From Candidatus Electrothrix marina (GTDB lineage: Bacteria > Desulfobacterota > Desulfobulbia > Desulfobulbales > Desulfobulbaceae), in assembly GCA_004028495.1 (NCBI GenBank), contig MTKS01000016.1, positions 1-15,646 on the forward strand: a stretch of 15,646 nucleotides of DNA. The letters run 5' to 3'. The notes beneath the pieces were generated by a model. It made no database searches. It was given only the letters and a program-made list of their open reading frames with translations, and had not been told where the DNA came from. Below, in pieces: positions 14,859 through 15,646 of the stretch (its first letter is position 1; every line of letters starts with the position of its first letter). A program made the position numbers and the translations under genes.

Positions 14859-15055
14859 TATCGTCTGTTCAGGTTACATGCGGAGGTTTGCCCGAGGGCT
14901 GTTATCAGATTTCTAAAAAAGAGAGCCGCAGCCTTGTCACCGGGATGACGCTGTTCCTCTTCTTCATACATGGAGAACAGGCGGGTCAGGACGTGCATTG
15001 CATCCTCTTCAGTCAGGTCGCCCAAGTGCTCCCAGGCTTCGTTTGATGAACTCAT
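14858..15055 (-). CDS. Small acidic helical protein coupled to plsY, unknown function
   Basis: The 65-residue product begins MSSSNEAWEHLGDLTEEDAM and is predicted to be mostly helical, acidic in the first half (MYEEEEQRHPGD), with a hydrophobic helix AAALFFRNLITALG and a basic end (NLNRR). No membrane span or signal is evident. I do not recognise the family. Its stop overlaps the plsY ATG by one base. That tight coupling, and a sensible amino-acid composition throughout, argue that it is a real gene on the plsY transcript. No strong Shine-Dalgarno sequence is visible before its own ATG at 15055. Confidence 0.7.
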   Translation of the reverse strand: MSSSNEAWEHLGDLTEEDAMHVLTRLFSMYEEEEQRHPGDKAAALFFRNLITALGQTSACNLNRR

Positions 15056-15164
15056 ATTTTTATACGATTTCGGCAGTTGATGAAAAGCACCGGGTCACCG
15101 GCGGGAAGAATAATTTTTATTTCTTCTTCTTTTTCAGGAGAAAGTCAAGTGTACAAAGGGAGAG

Positions 15165-15191
15165 ACAAGGATATTTTCTTGTTTATACAAG
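15165..15191. repeat. Alternating inverted repeats upstream of the TVP38-like gene
   Basis: ACAAG (15165-15169), CTTGT (15178-15182) and ACAAG (15187-15191) alternate within 27 bases, so the middle arm can pair with either neighbour. It lies in the 166-base divergent gap and 30 bases before the rightward gene. It might be an operator or mutually exclusive hairpins; the arms are only five bases, so chance is possible. Confidence 0.3.
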
Positions 15192-15221
15192 CCTGCAAGC
15201 ATCCTCAAATCGATACGCATC

Positions 15222-15646
15222 ATGAAACAGCTGCGGGATAAAAAACGACAAGGTAAAATCGCCCTTTTGCTGGTTGCGGCAGCCCTGGCGGTTCTTTTCA
15301 TTATTTTTGACGGGCAACAATACCTGAGCCTGACCTTTCTCAAGTCCAGCCGCCAGCTGTTGCAGAGCTTCTATATTGAACATCAGCTGCTCACCATTGC
15401 AGGCTACATGTTGCTCTATATCCTTATCACGGCTCTGTCCCTGCCCGGCGCCCTGATCATGAGCTTGGGCGGGGGAGCCCTGTTCGGGCTTTGGCTCGGC
15501 TTCCTGCTGGTTTCTTTTGCCAGCACCGTCGGGGCAACCCTTGCCTTCCTTGGGGCACGCTTCCTCTTTAAAGATGCCATCCAAAAGGGATTCGGGGAAA
15601 AACTCACCGCTATCAATAAGGGGATTAAGCAGGACGGGGCCTTTTA
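15222..15646 (+). CDS. TVP38/TMEM64-family (VTT-domain) membrane protein, cut by window edge
   Basis: The frame opens at the ATG at 15222 and runs 141 codons to the right edge without a stop. A basic head (MKQLRDKKRQGK) precedes a first membrane helix (IALLLVAAALAVLFIIF), and a second begins near residue 60 (AGYMLLYILITALSLPGALI). The VTT signature follows: LPGALIMSLGGGALFGLWLG, then VGATLAFLGARFLFKDAIQ. These are typical of TVP38/TMEM64 proteins of the DedA superfamily, linked to lipid scrambling across membranes. In some bacteria this domain is fused to a pyridine-nucleotide oxidoreductase; the missing 3' end prevents checking. No clear Shine-Dalgarno sequence is present. It is transcribed divergently from the plsY pair. 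Confidence 0.88.
   Translation, partial: MKQLRDKKRQGKIALLLVAAALAVLFIIFDGQQYLSLTFLKSSRQLLQSFYIEHQLLTIAGYMLLYILITALSLPGALIMSLGGGALFGLWLGFLLVSFASTVGATLAFLGARFLFKDAIQKGFGEKLTAINKGIKQDGAF

Noticed and set aside
1..15646. CRISPR array, insertion sequence, prophage or toxin-antitoxin module
   Set aside because: No regularly spaced repeats, transposase or integrase motifs, terminal inverted repeats with target duplications or paired toxin-like genes were seen on either strand.

Overview
The window is a stretch of ordinary-looking bacterial chromosome, about 50% G+C, with tightly packed and often overlapping genes. It looks Gram-negative: it carries lipopolysaccharide (LPS) genes, a probable outer-membrane lipoprotein and MsbA. 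The fused ispDF, the PlsY acyltransferase, the protein sequences and the NIF3 / zinc-ribbon / RNase H order next to rnpB fit a Desulfobacterota relative of the Desulfobulbales (sulfate reducers and cable bacteria). That placement is inference from memory of protein style, not a database match. No insertion sequence, CRISPR array or prophage was seen.

Layout. (1) Bases 1-5443, minus strand, form an LPS operon read right to left: msbA, then one long gene joining an O-antigen-ligase-like membrane half to a cytosolic glycosyltransferase half, then a family 9 glycosyltransferase cut by the left edge. (2) A roughly 450-base divergent gap separates this from a plus-strand run at 5891-7675: a BamE/SmpA-like lipoprotein, pcm and a YqaA/DedA-type membrane protein. 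(3) 7766-7962 is a self-contained tRNA unit: promoter, tRNA with anticodon CAU (probably the lysidine-modified isoleucine tRNA) and terminator. (4) 8071-12194 is RNA-flavoured: a NIF3 metal protein whose start abuts a terminator-like hairpin, a coiled-coil zinc-ribbon protein, an RNase HI-type protein, an AT-rich membrane protein of unknown role, RNase P RNA (rnpB), and the tRNA methylase TrmO directly behind it. (5) 12230-14185 has a PD-(D/E)XK-like protein of unknown function, a possible 36-codon small ORF and the isoprenoid fusion gene ispDF. (6) plsY faces ispDF from the minus strand and is translationally coupled to a 65-residue protein. A divergent TVP38/TMEM64 membrane protein runs off the right edge.

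How the parts work together. Region 1 builds and flips the LPS core and may attach O-antigen. PlsY starts phospholipid synthesis, and IspDF supplies isoprenoid precursors, including those for the undecaprenyl carrier. The two VTT-domain proteins belong to a superfamily linked to lipid scrambling and carrier recycling. Region 4 groups RNA-maturation functions (RNase P RNA, tRNA, TrmO, RNase H). Most of the window is housekeeping. The points worth a second look are the ligase-glycosyltransferase fusion, the intact ribosome binding site inside ispDF, the hairpin against the NIF3 start, the AT-rich membrane gene between rnhA-like and rnpB, the PD-(D/E)XK-like orphan and the small plsY-coupled protein.
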